Source: Herbinix sp. (GTDB taxonomy: Bacteria > Bacillota > Clostridia > Lachnospirales > Lachnospiraceae). Taken from it: a stretch of DNA of 64,000 nt. The stretch is taken from NCBI GenBank assembly GCA_029256105.1, contig JAQSYO010000005.1, positions 1 through 64,000 on the forward strand, written 5' to 3'. This document shows positions 35,980 through 43,441 of this stretch, piece after piece. The notes below the pieces were generated by a model. It did not search any database, had not been told where the DNA came from, and saw nothing but the letters and a program-made list of their open reading frames with translations. The position numbers and the translations under genes are program-made. Position 1 is the stretch's first letter; each line of letters begins with the position of its first letter.

Positions 35980-36819
35980 ATGAGATTTCATACTGCATTT
36001 AAATCGGAACAAGGGAAAATAGCGATTCTGAAATTCTATGATTTACAAATAGAAAATTGGAATTTAACTCATGAAACAATAGATATTAAGACTCAACACG
36101 GAAACTGCTTTATAATGGCATGTGGTGAAAAGAATGCGCCACCTCTTATATTGCTTCATGGTAGCGGCATAAACTCATGTATGTGGCTGGAGGATGCAAA
36201 AGTCTATGCGAAAAGTCACAGAGTATATGCAGTTGACATTCCTGGTGAAGCGGGTAAAAGTGACGAAAACCAGATGCCGCTTACGGGTTCTTTTTATGTG
36301 GATTGGTTGAGAGATGTTTTTGATGCATTAGCAATAGAGAAAGCAAGCCTTATTGGTATTTCCTTTGGCGCTTGGTTGGCAATCAAGTTTTCTGTCAGTA
36401 ATCCTGACAGGGTAGATAAGCTTATATTGCTTTCACCATTAGGTATAAGTCCCCAAAAGAATTCTTTTCTTTTCATACTGTTGACTTGTATGATAGCGGG
36501 AGAAAGAGGAAGAAGTAGACTTTACCATAAAATTAATTTAAATCCCGCGGTTTCTCAAAATATATTGGATTACCAAAGGCTTATCGGAGAAAACTTCAAT
36601 TCTCGAAATGAATTGATACCTTTGTTGTCAGACCAGGAGTTAAAGAGATTAACTATGCCCGTTCTAATGTTTTTGGGGCAAAAGGATATCATCATTTCTG
36701 TAGGAAAAACAGCAAAACGCTTGGGAAGTTTACTTCCAAATGCAAGAATAAGCATTCTGCCGTCCATTGGACATACCCTTATTAACCTTGCGGATAAGGT
36801 GTCAGCTTTTATAGATTAG
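35980..36819 (+). CDS. Alpha/beta hydrolase
   Basis: The 279-residue protein has the alpha/beta hydrolase fold: oxyanion-hole motif LLHGSG, the nucleophile elbow GISFGAW (GXSXG-like, serine near residue 127), an acid residue in GQKDIIIS and the catalytic histidine in SIGHTLI. No signal peptide is visible. GGGAG precedes the ATG. The substrate cannot be inferred. It lies downstream of the AraC gene with a 96-base gap and may or may not share its transcript. Confidence 0.9.
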   Translation: MRFHTAFKSEQGKIAILKFYDLQIENWNLTHETIDIKTQHGNCFIMACGEKNAPPLILLHGSGINSCMWLEDAKVYAKSHRVYAVDIPGEAGKSDENQMPLTGSFYVDWLRDVFDALAIEKASLIGISFGAWLAIKFSVSNPDRVDKLILLSPLGISPQKNSFLFILLTCMIAGERGRSRLYHKINLNPAVSQNILDYQRLIGENFNSRNELIPLLSDQELKRLTMPVLMFLGQKDIIISVGKTAKRLGSLLPNARISILPSIGHTLINLADKVSAFID

Positions 36820-36856
36820 AAAACCCTTAGAAAATGATTGAAAGGTGGAAAAAGAG

Positions 36857-37225
36857 ATGAAGATGATCATACCCAATTTGTTTATTGACAGCTGCAAAGA
36901 AAATCTTGAATATTACAAACATATTTTTGGTGGTGAGCTAAAAAACATTGTTCCACGGTTTGATTCAGCTGGTAAAGTGATGCATGCTGAACTACAGATT
37001 AACGAAAATTGCATATTGTATTTTGGTGATAAATTGGAAGAAGCACCGCCCACTCCTAACATTCATATATTTTTGAAATTTGATACAGATGAAGAGATCA
37101 GGAAGATATATAATGCGTTGAAGAAGGATGGGTGTGTTGAAGTTGAACTAGATGAATCTTTCTGGGGAACGTTGCATGCAGTTGTTATAGATAAGAATGG
37201 GTTAACGTGGGATTTGGACAAGTGA
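36857..37225 (+). CDS. VOC/PhnB-like glyoxalase-fold protein
   Basis: The ~122-residue protein resembles the PhnB/DUF3-demethylubiquinone-methyltransferase group of the VOC superfamily. It begins with a strand-helix segment (IPNLFIDSCKENLEYYKHIFGGEL), has the HAELQINENCILYFGD segment and ends VVIDKNGLTWDLD. ATG 36857 is preferred because AAGGTGG stands 8 bases upstream. VOC proteins bind small molecules or act as metal-dependent enzymes. The specific activity is unknown. It lies 37 bases after the hydrolase, probably in the same transcript. Confidence 0.85.
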   Translation: MKMIIPNLFIDSCKENLEYYKHIFGGELKNIVPRFDSAGKVMHAELQINENCILYFGDKLEEAPPTPNIHIFLKFDTDEEIRKIYNALKKDGCVEVELDESFWGTLHAVVIDKNGLTWDLDK

Positions 37226-37346
37226 CATTGTGTTTTAGGGATGAAGTGGGTATCATATTAGTACAACGTCCACGGAAACAAAACCTTTGAATTCTAATCG
37301 TACCTTAGTCAAGCGAGTGGTAGCCTTTTTAAGGAATAAGGCAAAT

Positions 37347-37388
37347 AAGAAAACAGCCAAGACATTAAAATCTTGGCTGTTTTCTTAT
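37347..37388 (+). terminator. Intrinsic terminator after the VOC gene
   Basis: AAGAAAACAGCCAAGA and TCTTGGCTGTTTTCTT form a perfect 16-bp stem with an 8-base loop. A/T-rich flanks suggest function on both strands. Confidence 0.92.
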
Positions 37389-37553
37389 TAAATATATTTT
37401 TTGCAAGATAGTTTTAGTGGAATTACGAAGAGATAAGGTAATTATAAGACAACCTATTTCATTATAAAGTAATGAAAATAAATTCCTGTTAATAAGCATT
37501 TGAAAGTCAGTCTTTTAATTAATGGTCAATTTTTAAAAATATTAAAAATTACT

Positions 37554-37582
37554 TTGACAGGTAGAGTAATTCGTGATATTAT
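37554..37582 (+). promoter_or_regulatory. Strong promoter of the PadR operon
   Basis: A perfect -35 (TTGACA, 37554-37559) and a TATTAT -10 (37577-37582) are separated by exactly 17 bases. This is the best sigma-A promoter in the window. Confidence 0.85.
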
Positions 37583-37602
37583 TACATCAGACAGAACACT
37601 AC

Positions 37603-37620
37603 CTGATAGAGTACTATCAG
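37603..37620. promoter_or_regulatory. Palindromic operator, probable PadR site
   Basis: CTGATAG and CTATCAG form a perfect inverted repeat with a 4-base spacer, just downstream of the expected transcription start. The placement suggests that PadR represses its own operon. Confidence 0.7.
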
Positions 37621-37657
37621 ACATAGGTATAATTGAATAATTTAGGGAGGTACGTTA

Positions 37658-37987
37658 TTGATTAGCAGCGATATTATTAGAGGACATCTGGATGCGATTA
37701 TTTTACGGTTAATTTATGAAAAGGATTGCTATGGCTATGAAATTTCAAATGAAATCATTGACCGAACCAATAATGAATTTAAAATTAAAGAAGCATCATT
37801 GTATGCAGTTTTACAGCGTCTTGTTAAAAAAGAGCTTATAGAATCTTATCTCGGCGATATATCGCTGGGGGGAAGACGCCGTTACTACCGCATCACCAAT
37901 CTTGGCCGAGCGTATTTGAAGGAAGAAATCCGCAATTGGCACAACGCACGTGATATTATCAATATTTTTATGGAGGGTTTGCAATGA
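37658..37987 (+). CDS. PadR family transcriptional repressor
   Basis: The 109-residue protein has the PadR winged helix: RGHLDAIILRLIYEKDCYGYEIS, EASLYAVLQRLVKKELIES and GGRRRYYRITNLGRAYL. A TTG start follows GGGAGG at 7 bases. Its stop overlaps the next start by four bases (ATGA), implying translational coupling with the membrane proteins. PadR proteins release DNA on binding small hydrophobic compounds or respond to membrane stress, so the downstream membrane proteins are the likely output. The operator at 37603-37620 supports autoregulation. Confidence 0.93.
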   Translation: MISSDIIRGHLDAIILRLIYEKDCYGYEISNEIIDRTNNEFKIKEASLYAVLQRLVKKELIESYLGDISLGGRRRYYRITNLGRAYLKEEIRNWHNARDIINIFMEGLQ

Positions 37988-38574
37988 ACGAAATTGATAT
38001 GCAAATTAAAAAGCTTTTTGAAGACATACCGGAAAGTAATCGCAAAAATGAAATAATTCAAGAGATTGCCCAGAATCTCAATGAAAAAGTATCAGATCTT
38101 GTTTTAAATGGACGGACGAGAGAGCAGGCAATAAAACAGGCTGTAGATGATTTTGGTGATATTGATGACTTAAAAAAGGAATTTATAGATAGCACCAGGG
38201 TTGCTGAAAGTAAAAGAAATGGACTTTCACTTGCATTTTCGATTTGGGGTGGAAGCCTAATCCTTGCACTTTTCTTATTTATCAATTTTTATTATACGCC
38301 AAATACAATATGGTTTGTTTATCCGGCGTTTGCTGTCGTATGGTGGCCAATGACAATGTACTTTCAATGGTATCGTAATAAATATGATGTACCGATCGGT
38401 TTTGCGTTCTCAGTTTGTAGCTTTGTTCTTATTATAGGGCTTATGTTATTTATTAATATTTATTATACACCTAAAATCTTATGGTTTGTTTACCCGATCT
38501 TTGCAATAATCTGGTGGCCATTAGCGATGTTTTTTCATAATCTGCGCCAAAAAACCAGAGAAGAGGTGGAATAG
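37984..38574 (+). CDS. HAAS-like membrane protein with two WWP-containing repeats
   Basis: The 196-residue product has a soluble, charged N-terminal ~75-residue region (IPESNRKNEIIQEIAQNLNEKV; QAVDDFGDIDDLKKEF) that resembles the HAAS/permease-prefix domain commonly found next to PadR regulators. Four membrane segments follow, arranged as two repeats with the motifs IWFVYPAFAVVWWPM and LWFVYPIFAIIWWPL, each preceded by LFIN(F/I)YYTP. It overlaps the PadR gene by four bases. The same repeat continues in the next gene. Function is unknown; a PadR-controlled membrane-stress role is an inference. Confidence 0.85.
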   Translation: MNEIDMQIKKLFEDIPESNRKNEIIQEIAQNLNEKVSDLVLNGRTREQAIKQAVDDFGDIDDLKKEFIDSTRVAESKRNGLSLAFSIWGGSLILALFLFINFYYTPNTIWFVYPAFAVVWWPMTMYFQWYRNKYDVPIGFAFSVCSFVLIIGLMLFINIYYTPKILWFVYPIFAIIWWPLAMFFHNLRQKTREEVE

Positions 38575-39558
38575 ATGATAAGCACGAATAATACAGTGAA
38601 AAATCGACGTAATTCAATCGGTTTTTCACTTGCCGGAAGCCTTATTATAATTCTGTTTTTTGCATTTGTTAATTTTTCCACTGGGGTGAGCTTCCCATGG
38701 TTTATATTTCCGGCATATGCAGTACTTTGGTGGCCAATTATGACAATCTTTATCGGAAAGCATTCCATGAAGATGCTTTCCCTGGTCGGTAGTCTTGTTA
38801 CTATTGCCTTATTGGTTATGATCAATTACTTGACCTCATGGAACTACCCATGGTTTTTATTCCCCTCCTTTGCAATACTCTGGTGGCCTATCGCAGCTTT
38901 ATTTGGATTAAAGCGGAGTAAAGTATTTTCGATTGTTGGAAGCATCGCGCTAATCACATTTTTTATCATCATAAATTATGTCACATCACCCTTCGAAATA
39001 TGGTTTTATTACCCCATTTTCGTTGTAATCTGGTGGCCGTTAAGTGTATTTTACTCTGGACCGAACACAATCAAGGGCTACTCAGTACTTGGAGCTTTAA
39101 TCATTATTTCTTTTCTGACGTTAGATAATTTTATCAATTTACCATATTGCCCATGGGCGTTGTTAACCTATTTTCCAGTCTTGATGTGGCCGGTGGGAGT
39201 GCTACTTGGAAGGCGGTTAGGCAAGCTTACTACAGCCTTGATTATTGGTTTTTCCGGTATTGTTTATTATGTAATATTGAATATGTTAGTATTCAAAGGC
39301 TTTCCATGGGCTATGTTCCCCGCATATGCACTTTTATGGTATCCCTTAGCAATCGCTTTTGCAAAACGCGGAAGCTCACTAATCTTTTCCGTCAGTGGAT
39401 CTATATTGAGCGCAGCTCTGTTTATTGCAGTCAACTTTTTTACCACACCACACAACATTTGGGCAGTCTATCCGATTTTTGCTCTTATATGGTGGCCTCT
39501 TTCTATTTATTATTTTGTGTACCTACATCAAAAAGTTGACTCTGTGCGTAGGCATTGA
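38575..39558 (+). CDS. Polytopic membrane protein built of six WWP-containing repeats
   Basis: The 327-residue product begins directly after the preceding stop, with GAGGTGG in the end of that gene as ribosome binding site. It consists almost wholly of six repeats of about 50 residues, each a pair of membrane segments: a GS-starting first helix, a short polar loop, then (F/Y)PW(F/A)xFPxxAxLWWPI. The motif is seen as LWWPIMTIF, LWWPIAALF, IWWPLSVFY, LMWPVGVLL, LWYPLAIAF and IWWPLSIYY. About twelve transmembrane segments are expected. I do not recognise a transporter family. The same unit occurs twice in the upstream gene, so the pair arose by repeated duplication. Confidence 0.85.
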   Translation: MISTNNTVKNRRNSIGFSLAGSLIIILFFAFVNFSTGVSFPWFIFPAYAVLWWPIMTIFIGKHSMKMLSLVGSLVTIALLVMINYLTSWNYPWFLFPSFAILWWPIAALFGLKRSKVFSIVGSIALITFFIIINYVTSPFEIWFYYPIFVVIWWPLSVFYSGPNTIKGYSVLGALIIISFLTLDNFINLPYCPWALLTYFPVLMWPVGVLLGRRLGKLTTALIIGFSGIVYYVILNMLVFKGFPWAMFPAYALLWYPLAIAFAKRGSSLIFSVSGSILSAALFIAVNFFTTPHNIWAVYPIFALIWWPLSIYYFVYLHQKVDSVRRH

Positions 39559-39574
39559 GCCACGTAAATAAAAA

Positions 39575-39612
39575 ATTCCGGAACATGCTTGCATGTTACC
39601 GGAACTTTTTTT
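39575..39612 (+). terminator. Intrinsic terminator of the PadR operon
   Basis: TTCCGG with ACATGC pairs with GCATGT and CCGGAA, followed by CTTTTTTT. It is convergent with the AraC gene on the minus strand. Confidence 0.92.
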
Positions 39613-39660
39613 ATCTTTATAAGGTTGTGGAATCCATTATAGATATAATTAATTACAATT

Positions 39661-40587
39661 TTAATCCAATGATCTAGATCTATATTTTGAAGGCGAAATT
39701 CCTATCATGTTTTTAAATGCTTTTTGAAAAACCACCGGATCATTATAGCCTGATATTGTGGCTATTTCTGCAATAGAAAAGGTGTCATCTTTCAATAGGT
39801 TGCAGGCTTTATTTATCTTATATTGTGTTAAATATTTCTGAGGAGGAGTATTTAAGCACTCTTTAAAGATAGTTGTAAAATAACTGCGGTCTAAGCCTAC
39901 ATAATTAGCAAGATCGGATACTGTTATATGCTCCATATAATTGGTATGAATAAAGTCGATTGCTTTACGTATGTATTGACTTTTCGTCGTATGTGGATTT
40001 ACAGAACTATTTTGTTGTACGTTTTCTACTAACTCTGCAAATAGAGAATAGAGCAGAGATTGAATCCGTAAATTTGTACTATGCGTGTATTCATTATTTA
40101 CCTTGACCATTTCCAACAAACAATTCTTTAGCTGATCACCCCTTGTAAATTGAAAGGTGGGTTGTTCTTGTGTAAGCTCCGCAAGACGCAAATAATTATT
40201 AGCATTCAAGCCATGAAAACCGACCCAAACGTATTCCCAAGGATTTTCGACGCTAGCTGAATAGATGGATACTTCATTTGGACTTAATAAAAAGCCTTCA
40301 TTTTCCTTTAAGCTATATATTTTATCTCTGACTTTCAAGGTACCTTCGCCGGATAAAACATAATGAATAACATAATGCTCGCGTATTGCCGGACCCCAGG
40401 TGTGGCCTGGAAGGCAGGAGGATATGCCGCAATAGTACATATATAATTCAGAAGAATTGGTATTGTCATGAAAATGTAATTCTTTCATGGTGTCATCCGT
40501 ATATATTTCCTTTAAATAGGAATTAAGGTTACTAATCGTTGTACCATCATTCGATAATAGCTCACAATGTTTTACTCTCATAGACAA
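39661..40587 (-). CDS. AraC family regulator of the adjacent sugar locus
   Basis: The 308-residue protein has an N-terminal cupin sugar-sensing domain (about residues 40-170, with YVIHYVLSGEGTLKV) and a C-terminal AraC domain with LANYVGLDRSYFTTIFKECLNTPPQKYL and ATISGYNDPVVFQKAFKNMIGISPSKYR. It is divergent from the catabolic genes starting at 40855, so it most likely activates them in response to a sugar. The 267-bp gap at 40588-40854 must contain the control region; it includes a CGTCT/AGACG inverted repeat at 40743-40760. Confidence 0.92.
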   Translation of the reverse strand: MSMRVKHCELLSNDGTTISNLNSYLKEIYTDDTMKELHFHDNTNSSELYMYYCGISSCLPGHTWGPAIREHYVIHYVLSGEGTLKVRDKIYSLKENEGFLLSPNEVSIYSASVENPWEYVWVGFHGLNANNYLRLAELTQEQPTFQFTRGDQLKNCLLEMVKVNNEYTHSTNLRIQSLLYSLFAELVENVQQNSSVNPHTTKSQYIRKAIDFIHTNYMEHITVSDLANYVGLDRSYFTTIFKECLNTPPQKYLTQYKINKACNLLKDDTFSIAEIATISGYNDPVVFQKAFKNMIGISPSKYRSRSLD

Positions 40588-40854
40588 GACCTTCCCTTAC
40601 GGTATTCTGCACTAATTTCTTAATTATTATAGCATGATTATTGTAATATTACTATTATGGAGTTTGTTTTGTGGTTTTTTAATTTAGGATGGAATATCAC
40701 ACTGTAATACACACAAAAAGACTATAAAAAGCATCAAAACTCGTCTTAACGATACAGACGGCAAATGTTATGATGATAATTGTTTCAGATCACACATAAA
40801 TAGTATGCCTGCGGCCCAAAGCTTGCAGACAATGAGAAAGATCTGGTTATTAAA

Positions 40855-42147
40855 ATGGAAAAAAATATATATAAATTTTCAGATTGTATAAGTCATTGCG
40901 GATTTCATAACCTACCCAATGGATTGGAAAAATATTTTGATTTATATGAAGAAGGTTTTCAAGGAGAAATTATTGATAAAAGCTTTCTGAAAGATTGCTT
41001 TCAAAGATTTAACGTACCGGAGGCTAAACGTAAGCTGATGGAAAATGCCTTGGGCGAAATAGAAGAAGATTCTATCTTGTGCTATTTTACCAGGTTTTTA
41101 ATCTGGGATATGTGCTTGGCTATGAAACGTTTTGAAGATAATTATTACAATAACCTAGTACCAACCTGTTTACATAATTATAAGGAATATTATCCTTTTA
41201 TTCTATTACTTGCTTGCGTAAAGCCTTCTATGGAGATGCTTCAAAATAAAGGTGTCCCTTTGAAGTATTATGAAGAGATACCATATACACCTATGAGAAA
41301 GCAATTTGATAAATGGATATTGCAAGAGGATATCACAGTGAGTGACTTCCCTTGGGATATCAATTTTTATACGTGTTCCATTTTTCTAATGGATAGATTT
41401 TACTTTATACCCTGTAAGCTTGAAGAAGGACTAAGTGTATATCGAAACAGAGTCAATAACCGTGTTGTAGCGCTCCAACATGCAAATAATGAATTTAGGA
41501 GGGATGGGCAGTTTAATGGTACGAATGAGGTTTTTGATGATAAGGGTAAATTTTTGTCACAATGGAACGAAGATGACCTTTCGATACGGGCAAATGCAAT
41601 TAATCCTATGGGTTATGTAGAACAGACTCCGGTTATTTTGCTAAAAGCAGATTGGAGGTTAACCTTGACGAAAGGAGACATTTTGTTGGCGTTCCATATC
41701 CCGGATGGTCCTGGATATACACCTCAAAGAGTTAGAAATTCTATGGAGCTTGCACTAGATTTCTATGCAACCTACTTTAGAGAGCTGGGCATCAAAGGGT
41801 TTTGGAGTGAAAGTTGGCTTTATGACTCCCGAATTTCATTGGTTATGGAATATGAGAAAAGCAATATTGTGAAAGTCCAAAGTCAGTTTTATCGATATCC
41901 TATCAAAACCAGTGACAGAATGCTACTGGAGAGAGTCTTTGGAGATAAAGATGTAGACTTGTCGAAGGTTATATGCACAAGCAACTTGCAACAGGCAATT
42001 ATAGGTTACATGAAAACAGGCGCACGGTTTAATACCATTAGCATGTTTGTTCTAAAGGAGGATGTCGTTAAAATTGGCGATTGTCCCTACATTTCCACAG
42101 ATGATATCGAGAGTTTTAAAACAGTCGTTGATAGCCATATGGCGTAA
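40855..42147 (+). CDS. GNAT-like acyltransferase-domain protein
   Basis: The 430-residue cytoplasmic protein resembles the two-part family annotated as acyltransferase domain-containing (NAT_N plus a GNAT-like C-terminal domain). The C-terminal landmark is LLAFHIPDGPGYTPQRVRNS followed by KGFWSESWLYD. It has no signal peptide. The ribosome binding site is weak, so the start is less certain. It lies upstream of the sugar kinase at 42224 and GH36, and the AraC gene is divergent. Such proteins recur in Firmicute glycan loci. Whether it acylates a sugar, an amine or a protein is unknown. Confidence 0.68.
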   Translation: MEKNIYKFSDCISHCGFHNLPNGLEKYFDLYEEGFQGEIIDKSFLKDCFQRFNVPEAKRKLMENALGEIEEDSILCYFTRFLIWDMCLAMKRFEDNYYNNLVPTCLHNYKEYYPFILLLACVKPSMEMLQNKGVPLKYYEEIPYTPMRKQFDKWILQEDITVSDFPWDINFYTCSIFLMDRFYFIPCKLEEGLSVYRNRVNNRVVALQHANNEFRRDGQFNGTNEVFDDKGKFLSQWNEDDLSIRANAINPMGYVEQTPVILLKADWRLTLTKGDILLAFHIPDGPGYTPQRVRNSMELALDFYATYFRELGIKGFWSESWLYDSRISLVMEYEKSNIVKVQSQFYRYPIKTSDRMLLERVFGDKDVDLSKVICTSNLQQAIIGYMKTGARFNTISMFVLKEDVVKIGDCPYISTDDIESFKTVVDSHMA

Positions 42148-42223
42148 GATAATGATACTAATTTACAAAAAAATCGGATGAATTTTAATGGTAAGTAGAG
42201 CAGAGGAAAGGAATGGAAAACAT

Positions 42224-43339
42224 ATGACAAGAGAGGAATATTGCTCAAAGATAGAAGAAGTCATTCGTTGCATGGCTTTTCAAGGAGATTGCGTGCATTA
42301 TGAACGCTTTGGAAATGGTCATATCAATGATACTTTTGTTGTATACACGGAACAAGAAAATAAGTCTAGGGTACGATATATTCTCCAAAGAATAAATCAT
42401 CAAATATTCAAGAAACCGGAACATCTAATGGAGAATATCGTAGGTGTGACAGACTTTATAAAATGCAAAATTGTTCAAGAGAAAGGTGATGTTGATAGAG
42501 AAACCTTGAATATCGTAAGGACGAAGTTGGGCAATACCTATTACGTAGATAGCATTGGCTCTTATTGGAGGGCTTATCTTTTTATTGAGGGGGCTACTTC
42601 CTATGAACAAGTAGAAAAACCGGAGGATTTTTATCAGAGTGCAGTGGCTTTTGGACATTTTCAAAAGCTATTATCCGATTATCAGGCGCATACTCTTTAT
42701 GAAACAATTATGGATTTTCATAATACTCCGGTTCGCTTAGCAAATTTAAAGAGAGCTGTTACGGAAGATGTATATGGAAGAGTCAGGAAAGTTATTTCAG
42801 AGCTTGATTTTATATATAAGCAGGAAGAATTTACACATGTTCTAATGAATTTATATAAAGACGGAAAGCTTCCTCTTAGGGTTACACATAACGATACCAA
42901 ATTAAATAATATAATGATTGATAATAAATCTGGTAAAGCAATCTGTGTTATCGATCTTGATACGGTAATGCCGGGTTTTTCGGTAAACGATTTTGGAGAT
43001 GCAATTCGGTTTGGAGCCACCACTGCTGCAGAGGACGAAATAAAACTGAACAAAGTTAATTTTCGTATTGACCTGTTTGAATTATATACAAGAGGTTTTT
43101 TGGAAGGTTGCGATGGAAGTCTTACCGAGATAGAGAAGAGACTACTTCCCATTGGAGCAAAGATGATGACGTTAGAATGTGGAATTCGGTTTTTAACGGA
43201 TTATTTACAAGGGGACACTTACTTTAGAATTAATAGAGAAGGTCAAAATCTAGATAGAGCTAGAACTCAATTAAAGCTCGTTTCAGAAATGGAAAAGCAA
43301 TGGGATGAGATGAAAAATATAGTGATAAAATATTGTTAA
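42224..43339 (+). CDS. Sugar 1-kinase of the aminoglycoside phosphotransferase superfamily (NahK-like)
   Basis: The ~371-residue protein has the APH kinase fold. GNGHINDTF corresponds to the nucleotide-binding strand; RVTHNDTKLNNIMID is the catalytic loop with its Asp; and CVIDLDTVMPG supplies the metal-binding aspartate. These segments match N-acetylhexosamine 1-kinases, which phosphorylate GlcNAc or GalNAc at the anomeric hydroxyl. ATG 42224 has GAGGAAAGGA about 12 bases upstream; an in-frame ATG at 42188 has no clear binding site. Together with GH36 it would turn released hexosamine or hexose into a 1-phosphate. Galactose or another sugar could equally be the substrate. Confidence 0.8.
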   Translation: MTREEYCSKIEEVIRCMAFQGDCVHYERFGNGHINDTFVVYTEQENKSRVRYILQRINHQIFKKPEHLMENIVGVTDFIKCKIVQEKGDVDRETLNIVRTKLGNTYYVDSIGSYWRAYLFIEGATSYEQVEKPEDFYQSAVAFGHFQKLLSDYQAHTLYETIMDFHNTPVRLANLKRAVTEDVYGRVRKVISELDFIYKQEEFTHVLMNLYKDGKLPLRVTHNDTKLNNIMIDNKSGKAICVIDLDTVMPGFSVNDFGDAIRFGATTAAEDEIKLNKVNFRIDLFELYTRGFLEGCDGSLTEIEKRLLPIGAKMMTLECGIRFLTDYLQGDTYFRINREGQNLDRARTQLKLVSEMEKQWDEMKNIVIKYC

Positions 43340-43348
43340 GGAGGATGC

Positions 43349-43402
43349 ATGGAGATGGCAGAACAGAAATCCAATGGGGTATCAAGTATAAATAAACAGT
43401 AA
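43349..43402 (+). other. 17-codon mini-ORF with a perfect ribosome binding site
   Basis: ATG 43349 follows AAGGAGGATGC and encodes MEMAEQKSNGVSSINKQ before a TAA. It could be a leader peptide, or the remnant of a gene whose body has been deleted. The GH36 gene follows 39 bases later with its own binding site (AGGAAAG). Confidence 0.35.
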
Positions 43403-43441
43403 ATTGAACAACTACGAATAAAGATTTAGGAAGGAAAGAAT

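Noticed and set aside
40743-40760. CGTCT/AGACG inverted repeat as a defined AraC operator
   Set aside because: AraC proteins usually bind direct repeats, the arms are only 5 bp, and similar CGTCTTA strings occur elsewhere by chance.
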